In this document: positions 24,377 through 34,772 of the stretch, in pieces | How positions within the stretch are numbered: the stretch's first letter is position 1 | How the letters are laid out: every line of letters begins with the position of its first letter | NCBI GenBank assembly: GCA_025531455.1 | Contig: JAMYHL010000054.1 | Location: 248,001 to 312,000, forward strand | DNA: 64,000 bases | Direction of reading: 5' to 3' | Source: Apiotrichum sp. Y4204 | Taxonomy: Eukaryota > Basidiomycota > Tremellomycetes > Trichosporonales > Trichosporonaceae | Made by a program: the position numbers and the translations under genes | The notes under the pieces: model-generated | Told to the model about the DNA's origin: nothing | Database searches by the model: none | What the model saw: only the letters and a program-made list of their open reading frames with translations

Positions 24377-26391
24377 GAGGGGAGTGAAGGGAGAGGGAGA
24401 GGGGCGGTACGAGTCGATCGACTGGCAATATGGATATGTGTGTGTGTTGTGTGTGTCTTGGTCCCCTCGCTTTTTCTGTTACCCTTAATGCCCTTAACAG
24501 TCTCTGCCTCCCCCCCCTTGTTCTTTCCGATAATAAACAATCTGCCGCTTCGTTCTGCGCCTGTGTCTCTCCACTCGTGTAGTCGTGTCTCGTCTTATTG
24601 GCTGGGAGACGGTTGGCGCCGTCGGCTCGGTCTTGGGTTTTGTCTTGTGCGCACCTTTTTGGTGGCGGCGGTGATGCAATGCCAAATAGGCTCTAGAGCT
24701 CTAATGTGTGCGCTGTGGGCCCTGTAGTGCCAGACGTAATGCGTAGTGTGCAGGCGCGCAAACAGGCAGCCGGTAGAAGGAGTGAGGTAAGGGTAAAAAT
24801 GTGGTGCCGCCGGACAGGGAAAGAGAAACGACACAAAGTAGTAGCGTAGTAGCAAGGGGTGGAGGAGAAGGAGCGAGTGCTGGAAGCTGGAAGGGTCTCG
24901 GGTCGTCGTCGCTGTCGCGCCGCGTCACCTCCAGGAGTCGGAGTCGGAGTCAGTACCGAACGTCGGTAATAGCAATCTGTAGCCACCGTAGAGACGACAA
25001 CCGGTACTAATGTATGGGTATCGAGGTATGTTATTCCCAGGGCGAGTTGACAACCGCTGTATGTATGAATGGATATGTGTCAAGCGCAGTGGCGTGCACA
25101 TGAATACGAAACCCAGGATCAGGATTCCGTCTGCACAAAAGAGGGACCCAGCAGAAATCAGTCAGTAGTAGATATCGCATCGCCGCGGCGTCCGACGTGG
25201 CGGCCGCTAGCTGCAGCGGTGGGCATCGCACGGCTCGCAGCTGGCAACGCACTGCACGGCTGGAGGACATGAGAAAGAGAGGGAGATTGGCGACCTCCCG
25301 GCTGCCGGCGATGACGACTGCACAAGTCTTGGGTGCGGTGCCGAGAACTGAGGGTTTAGGAGAGCTCGGGGACGGCAACAGCCACAGCACGGTTTGCAGG
25401 AATATGATCGCGCATCTCTCCCAAACACTGCAGCAGCAGAGACAGAGTACGGGACCCGAGGCGGGATTAGAGAATTAAAGTGTGTACGATCCCAGCACAC
25501 CGCCTCGGCGTGACGGGGCACGGCCGGCGGCACTCGCGGCACTGCAGCCTTGCAGCTTGCAGCAGCGGCACGGCGACGGCACGGCACCGCCGGCCGGGGG
25601 TTCAGGGGCGATACGGCGACGGCGACGGTGCGTCGCTGTGTCGCTGTCGTACTGTCGTTCTCGGGCCACTGCGTCCCTCGCCCTCGTCCCTGTCCCTGCC
25701 TCTTGGCACGGCATCTATTTAGAGGGCCAACACAGATGCACGGCTACATTGGTTGTCATCGTAGGGTGAAGACAAGCAGAAGCGCCGAGGGCCGATGGAA
25801 GTCAGAGCACTCTCCTCTTACTCCTCCTCTCACTGTTGTAGAGCTTAATCCGCCCAGCAACGCCACAAGCCCCCTCAAACAGGCAAACTCATTCCGGTGT
25901 GTTCCCTCTTATCCCTCCTCCTCCGCTGTGTCCGCCGCGTTTGTAAACTTGGGTACGTGGCCATACGTGGTCCAAAACCCTCCAATCTCCGAGAAATGCA
26001 TCGCAAACAAGTTGGGTTTGGATGGGTTAGTTGGGTTTTTGTTTACGCACGCGCCACGCGGTGTGCACCGCGTTGGAATTGTTCACAATAGTGATGTGAT
26101 GTGATTCTGCACCGCGTTGCGAAATGGAATCTCGCGCTTGGGGGGCGTTGGCAAAGAATAAGCATGCCTCCACCACGATCAAACGTCAGCTCGCAGCTTG
26201 ATACCTTGGTCCATGCCGCCGCATGCCGTTTGTCCTGCAATCCTGCGGCGACTTTCATTCTCGGATCCTCGGATCCTCGGGGGCAGGTCTGTTGCTCATC
26301 TATCTCGGATCTCGGATTTGTTACCCGATGACCGCACTATTCAACTTTATATGGGGCCGAAGAGACCGGCGCTACTGTTAGACACCTTCTG

Positions 26392-26430
26392 GACAGTCAC
26401 GGCGCGGAGTGGGGTGACGCCGTGACTGTC
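26392..26430. repeat. Inverted repeat with 13-bp arms
   Basis: GACAGTCACGGCG (26392-26404) and its exact reverse complement (26418-26430) flank a 13-nt loop. Part of it (26411-26423, GGGGTGACGCCGT) equals the terminal bases of the transposon's right inverted repeat. Confidence 0.8.
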
Positions 26431-26923
26431 ACATTCCGTCTTCATCGACATCGTGCCATGTCCTGTGCAATGCTCCGGCGCTCCGAACCGCAGAGGCGCA
26501 GAGTCGCCACTAAACCGCCACTCACTTTCGCCACCGAGCGCCTTAGGTGTGCTCTCGATGAAACAGTGACACAACAAAAAGACACAAACACAGCAATGCA
26601 CCAATTACGCTCTACCAGAGACAGGATACGTCCACATGTCCAACCCGTGCGTCCCGGCGGCGCCTCTTGATCCAATATGTGCTTGCCAGTCGTGTTTGTT
26701 CTTCTATATTCCTCTGGTGGCACACCATGTCAGTACAGGCAAGTGTGCACCGCATGACGCCAGGATGTGCGATATCCATCTCCATCTCCATATATCACCT
26801 ATCATCTCATACGAATCAGATCTTATCGCAGCGCACGGGCCAGACCGACGATCAGGACCACGCATCGCGCATCGCCATGATCTGCATGCTGTGGGAATCG
26901 CGAAGCAGCGCGCGAAGCAGCTG

Positions 26924-26949
26924 TGCAGATCGTGCAGATCATGCAGATC
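26924..26949. repeat. Short tandem repeat TGCAGATCN x3
   Basis: Three consecutive copies of TGCAGATC with one spacer base each, in otherwise featureless intergenic DNA. Confidence 0.7.
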
Positions 26950-27558
26950 CTCCATCCTCGATCTTTTGTGATCCGCACTGCACTACTGTACTGCAGCCAG
27001 AAAGCCAAAAACTAACCCGTGCCATTCGGGATCCGTCATGCCCGGGGTACGCAGAGTTACTATCCACGGGCAACCCCAACCTCAAGCACAAGCTTAGCTT
27101 CAACCTCCCGCGCACCGCATGCCGACACCTTCACGGCCCGGAGGCTGGAGGAAGCTTGATTTGTATGTTTTCGTTGTCGTCGTGCCGCACTGCCGTGTTG
27201 ATAGGTACCGCTGCTCCATACACTGTGGCACTGGCCGCAGTATGCTGTGTCTGCGGCATGTCTGCAGAGTTCGCGATTCAAGCTGTACACAGTACAGGTT
27301 GTTACTGAATTACAGTACCGTCCACTGGGGCCAGACTTCCAGACCTGCCCCGTGCATGAAACGGTCCCAGGAGGTCAGGAGGCCAGGAGGGTTACGTCCT
27401 TATCGCCTTGAAACAGGTCTCCCCTCACCGTGTTCTGGACCAGCCAATAGCGCGCGACAAGGTCTCGTGCCGGTGTATCAGCATGTGTCGTATCAATGCG
27501 CAACAGGTGACAGGTATCAGGTCCGTTGGTCCGCCTGATATGTGACATGTGATCCCCG

Positions 27559-27566
27559 CGCGATAC
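27559..27566. repeat. Target-site duplication, left copy
   Basis: CGCGATAC directly abutting the left end of the transposon; same sequence at 30517-30524. Confidence 0.75.
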
Positions 27567-27670
27567 GGAGTGACGCCGTACACGGCAGTTTTTCCCACCA
27601 TGCACGCAATTAGACGCACTTTCCCACGGTTACCTACACCTCCCATACAGCCAGGGTGCGACGCGTAGGC
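27567..27670. repeat. Left terminal inverted repeat of MULE
   Basis: About 104 bp, beginning GGAGTGACGCCGTACACGG. It matches the reverse complement of 30410-30513 with only a handful of mismatches. Confidence 0.9.
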
Positions 27671-27778
27671 CACACGCGGAATTAGACGCGTTCTTCACCA
27701 TTACACTCCTTCTCGACACCATCACAAACACCGTTCTCGCCACCAAAGCCGTCCTGCTCGCTATCAAACACTGCTAGC

Positions 27779-30277
27779 ATGCCATCCTACGCTGATATCG
27801 CCTCAGGGCGTGCCACTACGGCTTCTCCTGTCCTTCCAACCGTCTCCGAGGTCTCCGAAAGTCCTTCAACGCTTACTATCGTCTCCGACACCCTTGCAAC
27901 CGCCCTTGCAGCCGTTACTACTGCAACAGAGACGGAGTTCGTCTCTGAGCCACCGTTCGAGGTCGAGGGGAGGCGTTATCCCACCCTTGCCGACCTAAAG
28001 GACGCCGTACAACGCTGGGCCGGCCTGGACGGCTTTGCCGTCTTCATTAGGAGCCACCACAGACAGCGGCGAACTGCAACTCTCTGCTGTCGGCTTCACG
28101 GTGCGTCTCGCTGCAACTCGAACCTTGAAAGACGTCCCGACACTCGAAAGCGTCAGTTCCGCAGCATGAAGAGCGGCTGCAAGTTCCGCATCGAGGCTAG
28201 ATGCCACCTTGACGGCTCCTGGACGCTCGAGGTGGCCCACCACGGCCACAACCACCGCCGCTTTCCCCTTGGCACCTTCTTTGAGCACCGACAGCTCGAT
28301 AGCACGGCTTCTCGACGGTTGCGGTCGCTTGCTGACGAGAGCGCAACCCCAGTGCACATCCACGCCACCTTGCAACGCGAGTTCCCCGTCTATCGAGCTT
28401 GGCTCACTCGCCGTCGAGTTGCAGACCTAGTTGCGGATCATCGCGGCCGGCGAGGGTGTTATAACGACGTTGAGGCCGTCCTTGCCGACATGCGCGCGAA
28501 CCGTCATCCTGAGGATATCATTAATGTCATGGTAGACACCCATGGGCGCGCCTGCGGCGTCTTCTTCTCGACTAGAGACGCTCAATGTCTCACGAGACGT
28601 TTCTTGTCGACCTTCGCACTCGACTGCACCTACAAGACGAACCTATACAAGCTGCCGCTTCTCGAGATCGTCGGCACCACCGCAACTGGTCGAACGTTCA
28701 CCTCCGCGGTGGTTCTAATGGTGAGCGAGAGTACGGCATGGTACGAGAAGGCCTTGGAGACCTGGCGCGACTTCATGGGGTTCGATCGAGACCAGTTCGA
28801 GCCGCGCACCTTCTTCTCTGATCGAGACGCCGCTCTTCGAGCGGCCATGGACACCGTCTTCCCAGACACGAAAAAGCTCGTCTGCCTTTGGCATATCATG
28901 AGGAACATCCTCGCCGGCAAACACGCCTTGTCGCTCGCGGAGACGCGCGAGTTCACGAAGGACTGGGTGGAGACGGTGTTGAAGTGGACGGAGGACGAGT
29001 ATCGAGCTGCTAGAGTGAACCTAGCCCTCAAGTATCGAGATGGACGGTTCTCCGGCGTTCGAGCCGTTGCGGATCACGCGATCGAGCAGGATGGCAGCCA
29101 GTTTATCCTCTGTTACACCAAGCAATGTCGAACTCTAGGTATCAAGGCCACCTCGAGAGCCGAGTCCAAGCACGCGTCCCTCAAGAACCGTCTTCAGACT
29201 TGTAAAGGTGATATTGTGGCGTTGACAAACGCTGTTCGAGACGCCATGAACGCCGAGTGGACGGAGGTTACGGCCGCGCTCGGCAAGGACATGCTCGACA
29301 ACTGCAGCCGCTTTCCGGTGATGTTCGAGGGTCTCGCGCGCAACGTCTCTGTTCATGCCATGCGGCTCCTAGAAGAGCAGCATCGTCTCCTGGGATCCCT
29401 TGGCGGCAACCCCGGGGCCATGGCGAGCTGCTCAGGAGGGTTCAGAGCAACATATGGCTTGCCTTGCTGGCATGAACTACACCGCCTGAGAGAAGACGAG
29501 AAGCCGGTTGATATTTCGATCATTGACGATCACTGGCACCTAGACACCGCTGCTAGCATGCGCGCGCGCTGCTCGATCGATAACAGTGATATCAGGCCAG
29601 TTCCTCCTCCGCAACGGCGCGAGACTGTTGTGAACGGCACCGCCGTCGTCCTAGACGACGGTGATGACGCGATACACCTTAACAACGTCTACAGGCCGTC
29701 GAGAGTGATCTCTAGAGGTGTCCTTTACTCCTCTCGACAACTGCAGGTGGTGGCGACGCAACTAGACGGTATCCCAGCGAGTGGAGCCGGTGCGTGGCCT
29801 GCAACTGGCCCAGGTTCTCGAGGAGGCAGCGGTTCGACGAGGAGAGAACCTACTAGAGCCGATATTGTCGAGGCAGTTGCCGAGGCGCAAGAAGCCGCTG
29901 CAGCAACCGCTGCAACGGTTGCTGCAACGGCTTCTACACCTCCTGCTGCAGGACAACGGCGTCGCCGTCCTCTGTGCGCCGTCTGCAACAAGAGGGTTCG
30001 CCACAGAGGTATCTGCCCCAAGCAGAGAAGGCAGGATGCGCGCGCCGCAGCTGCAGCGGCTAGGACAGCCGCTGAGGACGCCGAGGAGGCCGATACCGAG
30101 CCCGAGACTGATCTAGAGACCGAGGAGGTGACGCCGACAGCGGCAACGGTCGCGGCAACGGCTGCAACGGCTGCAACGGCGGCCGAGACAGCGATAGAGA
30201 CGGAGTCCGAGACAGAGCAGTGCGGCGCCGTCTCCCAGGCCGAGATGGACCTCCTGCTAGCTAGTATCCGCTTTTAG
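27779..30277 (+). CDS. MULE transposase with FAR1-type DNA-binding domain
   Basis: 832-aa intronless transposase. Residues about 60-165 form a FAR1/WRKY-GCM1-like zinc domain (SGCKFRIEAR...HHGHNHRRF) for binding the inverted repeats. The MULE catalytic core has candidate DDE residues D282 (FALDCTYKTN), D348 (FFSDRDAAL) and E462 (SRAESKHASLKNRL), with the family C..H block CLWHIMRN between them. A SWIM-like C...CxH motif (GLPCWHEL) lies near 565-570. The C-terminal third is Ala/Thr/Glu-rich low complexity around a small Cys/His knot (LCAVCNKRVRHRGICPK). The frame is open throughout and all catalytic residues are present, so it may be active. The ATG is 109 bp inside the left inverted repeat and is the first Met of the frame. 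Confidence 0.93.
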   Translation: MPSYADIASGRATTASPVLPTVSEVSESPSTLTIVSDTLATALAAVTTATETEFVSEPPFEVEGRRYPTLADLKDAVQRWAGLDGFAVFIRSHHRQRRTATLCCRLHGASRCNSNLERRPDTRKRQFRSMKSGCKFRIEARCHLDGSWTLEVAHHGHNHRRFPLGTFFEHRQLDSTASRRLRSLADESATPVHIHATLQREFPVYRAWLTRRRVADLVADHRGRRGCYNDVEAVLADMRANRHPEDIINVMVDTHGRACGVFFSTRDAQCLTRRFLSTFALDCTYKTNLYKLPLLEIVGTTATGRTFTSAVVLMVSESTAWYEKALETWRDFMGFDRDQFEPRTFFSDRDAALRAAMDTVFPDTKKLVCLWHIMRNILAGKHALSLAETREFTKDWVETVLKWTEDEYRAARVNLALKYRDGRFSGVRAVADHAIEQDGSQFILCYTKQCRTLGIKATSRAESKHASLKNRLQTCKGDIVALTNAVRDAMNAEWTEVTAALGKDMLDNCSRFPVMFEGLARNVSVHAMRLLEEQHRLLGSLGGNPGAMASCSGGFRATYGLPCWHELHRLREDEKPVDISIIDDHWHLDTAASMRARCSIDNSDIRPVPPPQRRETVVNGTAVVLDDGDDAIHLNNVYRPSRVISRGVLYSSRQLQVVATQLDGIPASGAGAWPATGPGSRGGSGSTRREPTRADIVEAVAEAQEAAAATAATVAATASTPPAAGQRRRRPLCAVCNKRVRHRGICPKQRRQDARAAAAAARTAAEDAEEADTEPETDLETEEVTPTAATVAATAATAATAAETAIETESETEQCGAVSQAEMDLLLASIRF

Positions 30278-30321
30278 GCGTTAGTAACCCCTTTCCAACA
30301 TGCAACAGCGTCGATTGAGGC

Positions 30322-30363
30322 TGTGGTGGCGAGCAGAGCGGTTGTGGTGGCGAGCAGAGCAGT
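30322..30363. repeat. 21-bp tandem duplication inside MULE
   Basis: Two copies of a 21-bp unit (TGTGGTGGCGAGCAGAGCGGT, second with one change) between the transposase stop and the right inverted repeat. Confidence 0.8.
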
Positions 30364-30409
30364 TTTGATGGTGAAGACATGTAGTTGATAGTAGGTCGCT
30401 CCAAAATGA

Positions 30410-30513
30410 GCCTACGGCTCGCACCCTGGCTGTATGGGAGGTGTAGGTAACCGTGGGAAAGTGCGTCTAACTGCGTGCATGGTGGGAAAAACTGCCGTGT
30501 ACGGCGTCACCCC
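30410..30513. repeat. Right terminal inverted repeat of MULE
   Basis: Reverse complement begins GGGGTGACGCCGTACACGG and matches the left repeat over about 104 bp. The position and presence of stacked ends support a complete element. Confidence 0.9.
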
Positions 30514-30516
30514 GAT

Positions 30517-30524
30517 CGCGATAC
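30517..30524. repeat. Target-site duplication, right copy
   Basis: CGCGATAC, identical to 27559-27566, next to the right end of the element. Confidence 0.75.
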
Positions 30525-32376
30525 ACGTTGCGGTTGTCAACACTACGTACACGACGACACCCGCCGGATGAAACGCGGCTAACTGCGGCCAGATATCCAG
30601 TTCCGCAGTGTCGGTGGTCAATCGTGCATCATGAAGAAGTACAGACGCTGGGCTAGCAGCGACCAGCACATTCCAGCAGACTAGCAGAACCCACCCAGCC
30701 CATTAGCTCCCCGGCGGTTCAGAGGCACGCCCCGAAATGGCGCATTTTCACAAGCTCGGCATCTCGTACGCCAAGCTCCATCTCTCGAGAACGATCGCGC
30801 GGCACACTACCGCACTTGCCACATCGCGACATGCAAGATTGCGATATTGCAATGTGGCGAGGCACGTTCCCACGCCCAGCTCCCAGCTCGGAACGCGGTG
30901 CGGCGATATGCCCACATCACATCATCGATATGACAGGTACTCTATTAGGGTGCTGCAAGGCATGCCCCAGCGATCCAGCAGACCCACAGTGGCCAGCCAA
31001 CTGTGGCACAGTGGGGTCAGGGAGTGGGGAGTAGCTCACCAGCTCACTAGCGGCGATCGCCCCCGGGGGGGCAATGTGGGGTAGACCCAGTTGAGAGGTT
31101 ACTAGTGCGCGATAGTGCCGCCGGAGTGGGGTAGTCGCCTCTGGTGGGCACATGGGCTGAAGCGGGGCTGTTGTAGTGTGGGAATCGTGACGTTTTGACA
31201 TCTCATATCTCATTTGCGGCAGTGATAGTTATCTCTGAAGGTACGGTTCGCGGCGGAGCGTGACGCGTGTGGAGTCAGAGTGCGACGCCGCGCAATATGA
31301 TGTAGCGGGGGCAGCAGTCTGCGCCCACCAAGAGAGCCTGTGTGGCGTATGACGGTGGGGAGGGCGGCACGGAGGTGTCCACTGGCGGGCAAGTCCGACT
31401 TGAGGTTGTAGTAAGATAGCAGATGACGACCGTGACGAGCTCATGAGATATCCCGCGCCTCTTGGTCGGATTTATATTTCCCTGCTTTGGACGGCATCTC
31501 CCGTATCCCGCATTCTGGCCAGAGCCCAGGCTTTTTCGACAGACTTCCCTTATCACTTTCTACTGACTGTTTACATGGGCAGCGTTTGCGATCCTGGCGT
31601 GCTGCGACTGGCGACGATCAACTCGCTAGACTATTCTTTGGGAGCAAACGGCTGAGTTTGTGGAGCCTGGCCGATGGCCGCCTTGGTTGTTTGTGAACGA
31701 TCGTACTGCTTGGTCTGTCAGATCCTCCGAGGTGACTCGCGTGAAGACTTCTTGAGTCAAGACGTCCTGTGTGTCAAAATCTCGTGTCAAGACATCCTGT
31801 GTCAAGTCTTCTTGCGTCAAGACTTTTCGTGTTAAGACAGTCTGTGATCTGTGTCAAGGCGACTATCGCAATGGTGCCAATGACACTCGATATCTCGATT
31901 CGTCGTTGACTGCCACTGACTGTGACTGCTCCTACCGCGTCTTGTCCTGTCACTCGCACGACTCTGCCGTCTATGCCACTCATTCACGCTACCATCCACA
32001 CTTCTGTAGGTAAGCATCCATAGGGCATATTGGTGTGTTGCTACGGGACTACGGACTACGGCTATAGAGAGAGAGCACGACACGCGACTTACCTCTGCTC
32101 CTGTCCCCCCTCACGCCCGAGCAGAATATGGATGAATGGATGTGGGTGGAATATGGAAGCGATGCCGCCTACTGCAGCCTACGGCACGCTATAGAAGGAG
32201 AAGGTATATACCAGAGAGAAACACTACGTACGACACACGAACACCATCTCGACTCTTGACGCGACTCACTACACGCTATAGCACTTACTATATACTACCT
32301 ATCGTATGGACTCAGACTATGGCACCTACACACAAACTAGGTATTCACACGACGTGGGTATGTTATATGCCTACTC
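30525..32376. other. Intergenic region right of the transposon
   Basis: 1.85 kb with no supportable gene. Between about 31738 and 31850 the plus strand carries a degenerate tandem array based on GTCAAGAC...TGTGTCAAGAC. Open frames here are short and without domain resemblance. Confidence 0.5.
31738..31850. repeat. Degenerate tandem repeat, core GTCAAGAC
   Basis: About six imperfect copies of a roughly 15-20-bp unit containing GTCAAGAC or GTCAAAAT and CTTGTGTCAAG-like spacers. Confidence 0.6.
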
Positions 32377-34019
32377 TTACAGGTAGCTCGACGCGAACTC
32401 GGCAATCTGCGGGAACCACCTGGGTGTAAGCAATGGGGACCAATAGGGCCGTGCGTTCACAAACACGATACTCACATGGCCGCAGAGGCGCCGAGTCCAA
32501 AGAGCGCCGCACCAAACGCCGCCTTCTTCACCACCTGGACCGCCGAGCTGCCCTCAGCCTGGAGACGCTTGTTCGTGCGTATGGTGCGGTCAGCTCCACG
32601 GGCGGCACCACTTGAGATTGTCGCGCCCTCCTCGGTCGCGCCGCGCTTGACACCCCTGCTGCCACTGCCCTCAGCCTCTGCGTATCCAGTCTCCTCGAGC
32701 TCGTCACCAGCGGCTGCACGGAGCTGCAGTTCGCGCTTTAAGTCGCGGACCAGCTGCTTGGCTGATTCAATCTCCGCGTTCATGTCGATGGCAGCTCCAG
32801 CCGGGGCAGTGACAGTGGTGGTGGCTTCAACAGTCACGCGACGAGGAGTGTCCTCTGAAGGAGTGTCGTCTCCAGAACGACGGACGCGCTTGGGAGTGCG
32901 AGAGGTCTGCTCGGGCGCGGCGACAGCGGGAACGGCACGGCTGCCAGAAGGTTCCTCAGCACGGGCAGCAGCACGCGAACGAGCAAGGTCTTCCGAGGCC
33001 TGCTGCGACCGCTGCGACTTGCGGTAAGAAACATTGGGGTCAGGCTCGGCACGGCCGAGGGCAACAATCAAGTTGTGGAGGCCGTACGCGGGCGCAAGGT
33101 GAATAGCGAGGTCGCGGCTCACCCTGCATGAATCAGCATGGCTCTTCTCGATATGCACATACCATTGCCCAGCGAGGCGGACGCCGTTAAAGTCACGGCT
33201 GCCATTGACGTTGCGCGTGTCATAGGAGGAGCGAACCTGTGGGATCAGCACTGCTCGGCCACGATGCGGCAACCCGTCCGCATGATCGTACCCAGTCCAT
33301 CTCGCGCTTCTCATCCGCCTCGCTGGCACCAGGGAACGCGACCTTGTACATGGTGGTGAGCGAGACAGCGTTTGTGTCATAGCGGCGGAGAATGAAGGCA
33401 TGCTGGTTAGGGCCGGGCTACGTGGGTCAGCATGTGTGTGGGAAGGGTGACTGGGATTCAGTGGTATCAATGGAGCCGGATGCATGCGAATCATCCGCGC
33501 CGATCACGGGCATCCGGATAGGCAAGGGGCGTTTCTTTTGCCCACAATAGCCACTGCACTAGAGCATCCCGCTTGCGGGCGGTGGCAAAGAGGCGCAACA
33601 GCCGTACAGTGGACTCACGGTGGGAACCTTGATGCGGCCAATGATTATCTCCTTTCCGTCGCGGACAATCGTCTGGAACTTGACGAGCAGCGCATCGTCG
33701 GGGACTGGGGTGAGTATGTGAGTAACAACAGGAATATGCCACGGTGCGGTAGGTCGGTGCAGCACGACGCGTTAGTCCGGATGCGGCCCGACGCGACGCG
33801 GCGACGCGACATGACTCGACTTTCGACTTTCGACTTGCCACCCAGTTCCCAAGCCTGATACTTACGCGACTGGAGGCGCGGGTTGCGGCAGTTGTCCGGA
33901 AGGCGGGGGCGGTTCTGCAGCTGCGGGGTCGGGGTAAGGTCGACACCGGGGTAAGGCGGGGGCGGCGCGGCGTTTCCGGCCTCGTCCATGGGGACGTCGA
34001 GGGGGTTGACGGGCGGCAT
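32377..34019 (-). CDS. Bqt4-like protein: KilA-N/APSES-type domain with C-terminal membrane anchor
   Basis: Predicted inner-nuclear-membrane protein of 371 aa. Exons on the minus strand: 34019-33866, 33704-33619, 33402-33292, 33236-33163, 33123-32476, 32419-32377. After a Pro-rich start, residues about 50-170 form a KilA-N/APSES-like domain (LLVKFQTIVRDGKEIIIGRI, HAFILRRYDTNAVSLTTMYK, RLAGQWVSRDLAIHLAPAYG). A charged and then helical region follows (AEIESAKQLVRDLKRELQL). The last about 29 residues (KKAAFGAALFGLGASAAM plus WFPQIAEF) are hydrophobic. This layout matches S. pombe Bqt4, which tethers telomeres to the nuclear envelope; assignment is by architecture and domain resemblance. The last exon is short and extends the anchor past an otherwise immediate stop. 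It is divergent from MRT4. The 39-nt intron at 33124-33162 is stop-free and in frame. Confidence 0.78.
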
Positions 34020-34772
34020 TGTGGAGGTGGTGCGCTGGGGTTAAGGATGAAAGGCGGGGTGTGGCGAGTGCTGTTCGCGAGGATGATTATTAGCGAAAAT
34101 TCCAGAGAGAGTAGAGGTTGGTGTTGATGAGAAGGGTGGATATGTATGTGTCTGATGTAGAGAGGGGTTGGATGTTCGCGAGTGGAGGAAATGTGGAAAG
34201 GAGGGGAGAGTGCAAAAGGGATGATGACAGTCAGTGACCAGTGGGATGGTGCGACTCTTCTTGGTGCACAAACACCGCAAGAGGAAAGGCGGAACACTTG
34301 CCGCCACCCAATCTGGTGCTAAGTTACTAATAAAACACCGTGTATAATAAAAGGGCTATTAATCTTGAGGGAGAGTCATTAGTCTACTATGATCCACTCG
34401 ATTAGAACAATGACACACGTGGGTCCGAGTCAACCGCCGTCCCAGGGCAGTACCAGTGATGCCACAAGCCCCCAGCGATCCAGCGATCCCAACGGACGTG
34501 ACCGGACATGAGCTAGGCACAGCAAAGCAAAAGGACTTCGCGGGATTACAGTATTCCCGAACCAGTGGCATCTGCGCCCATGGCAAGCAGTTTTGCCACC
34601 CGGACACGTGACATGACCTGTATTACATAACCTTACACCGTCTCAGGGTTCGTTCAGAAAATTCAACAACTTTGAAGCTCCAGAGACCCAGAGTTGCAGG
34701 CGGATGGTGGATGACAGAATTGCTCGAAGCTCTGCTCCGTCACTTGCACACCCCGCCTTTTAATCACCCACG
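34020..34772. promoter_or_regulatory. Divergent intergenic region, Bqt4-like / MRT4
   Basis: 753 bp between two divergent start codons, expected to contain both promoters. No gene or distinct repeat seen. Confidence 0.5.

Larger units (their letters stand above)
23220..27558. other. Gene-poor region rich in simple repeats
   Basis: 4.3 kb upstream of the SAK1-like gene and left of the transposon. It holds a (GT)n tract, the 55-nt G run, purine-rich stretches and a 13-bp-arm inverted repeat. No open frame shows a recognisable domain or a coherent exon series. The proximal part is presumably SAK1 promoter and leader. Confidence 0.55.
27567..30516 (+). mobile_element. Mutator-like DNA transposon (MULE), apparently complete
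   Basis: About 2.95-kb element. Near-identical terminal inverted repeats of about 104 bp lie at 27567-27670 and 30410-30513. The 8-bp direct repeat CGCGATAC (27559-27566 and 30517-30524) fits the 8-10-bp target duplications of MULEs. A single uninterrupted transposase gene fills the interior. The two ends differ by a few bases outside the shared GTGACGCCGTACACGG core, so the exact right boundary is uncertain by about 3 bp. High repeat identity and an open transposase suggest a recent insertion. Confidence 0.9.

Noticed and set aside
23902..24540. 212-codon frame with polyproline
   Set aside because: Created by the poly-C complement of the G55 run.
25550..27308. Several 180-210-codon frames
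   Set aside because: No domain, no coherent splicing, Arg/Ser-rich chance composition.
31626..31820. Frame with TQDVLTRDF-like repeats
   Set aside because: Translation of the degenerate GTCAAGAC array; no other evidence of coding.
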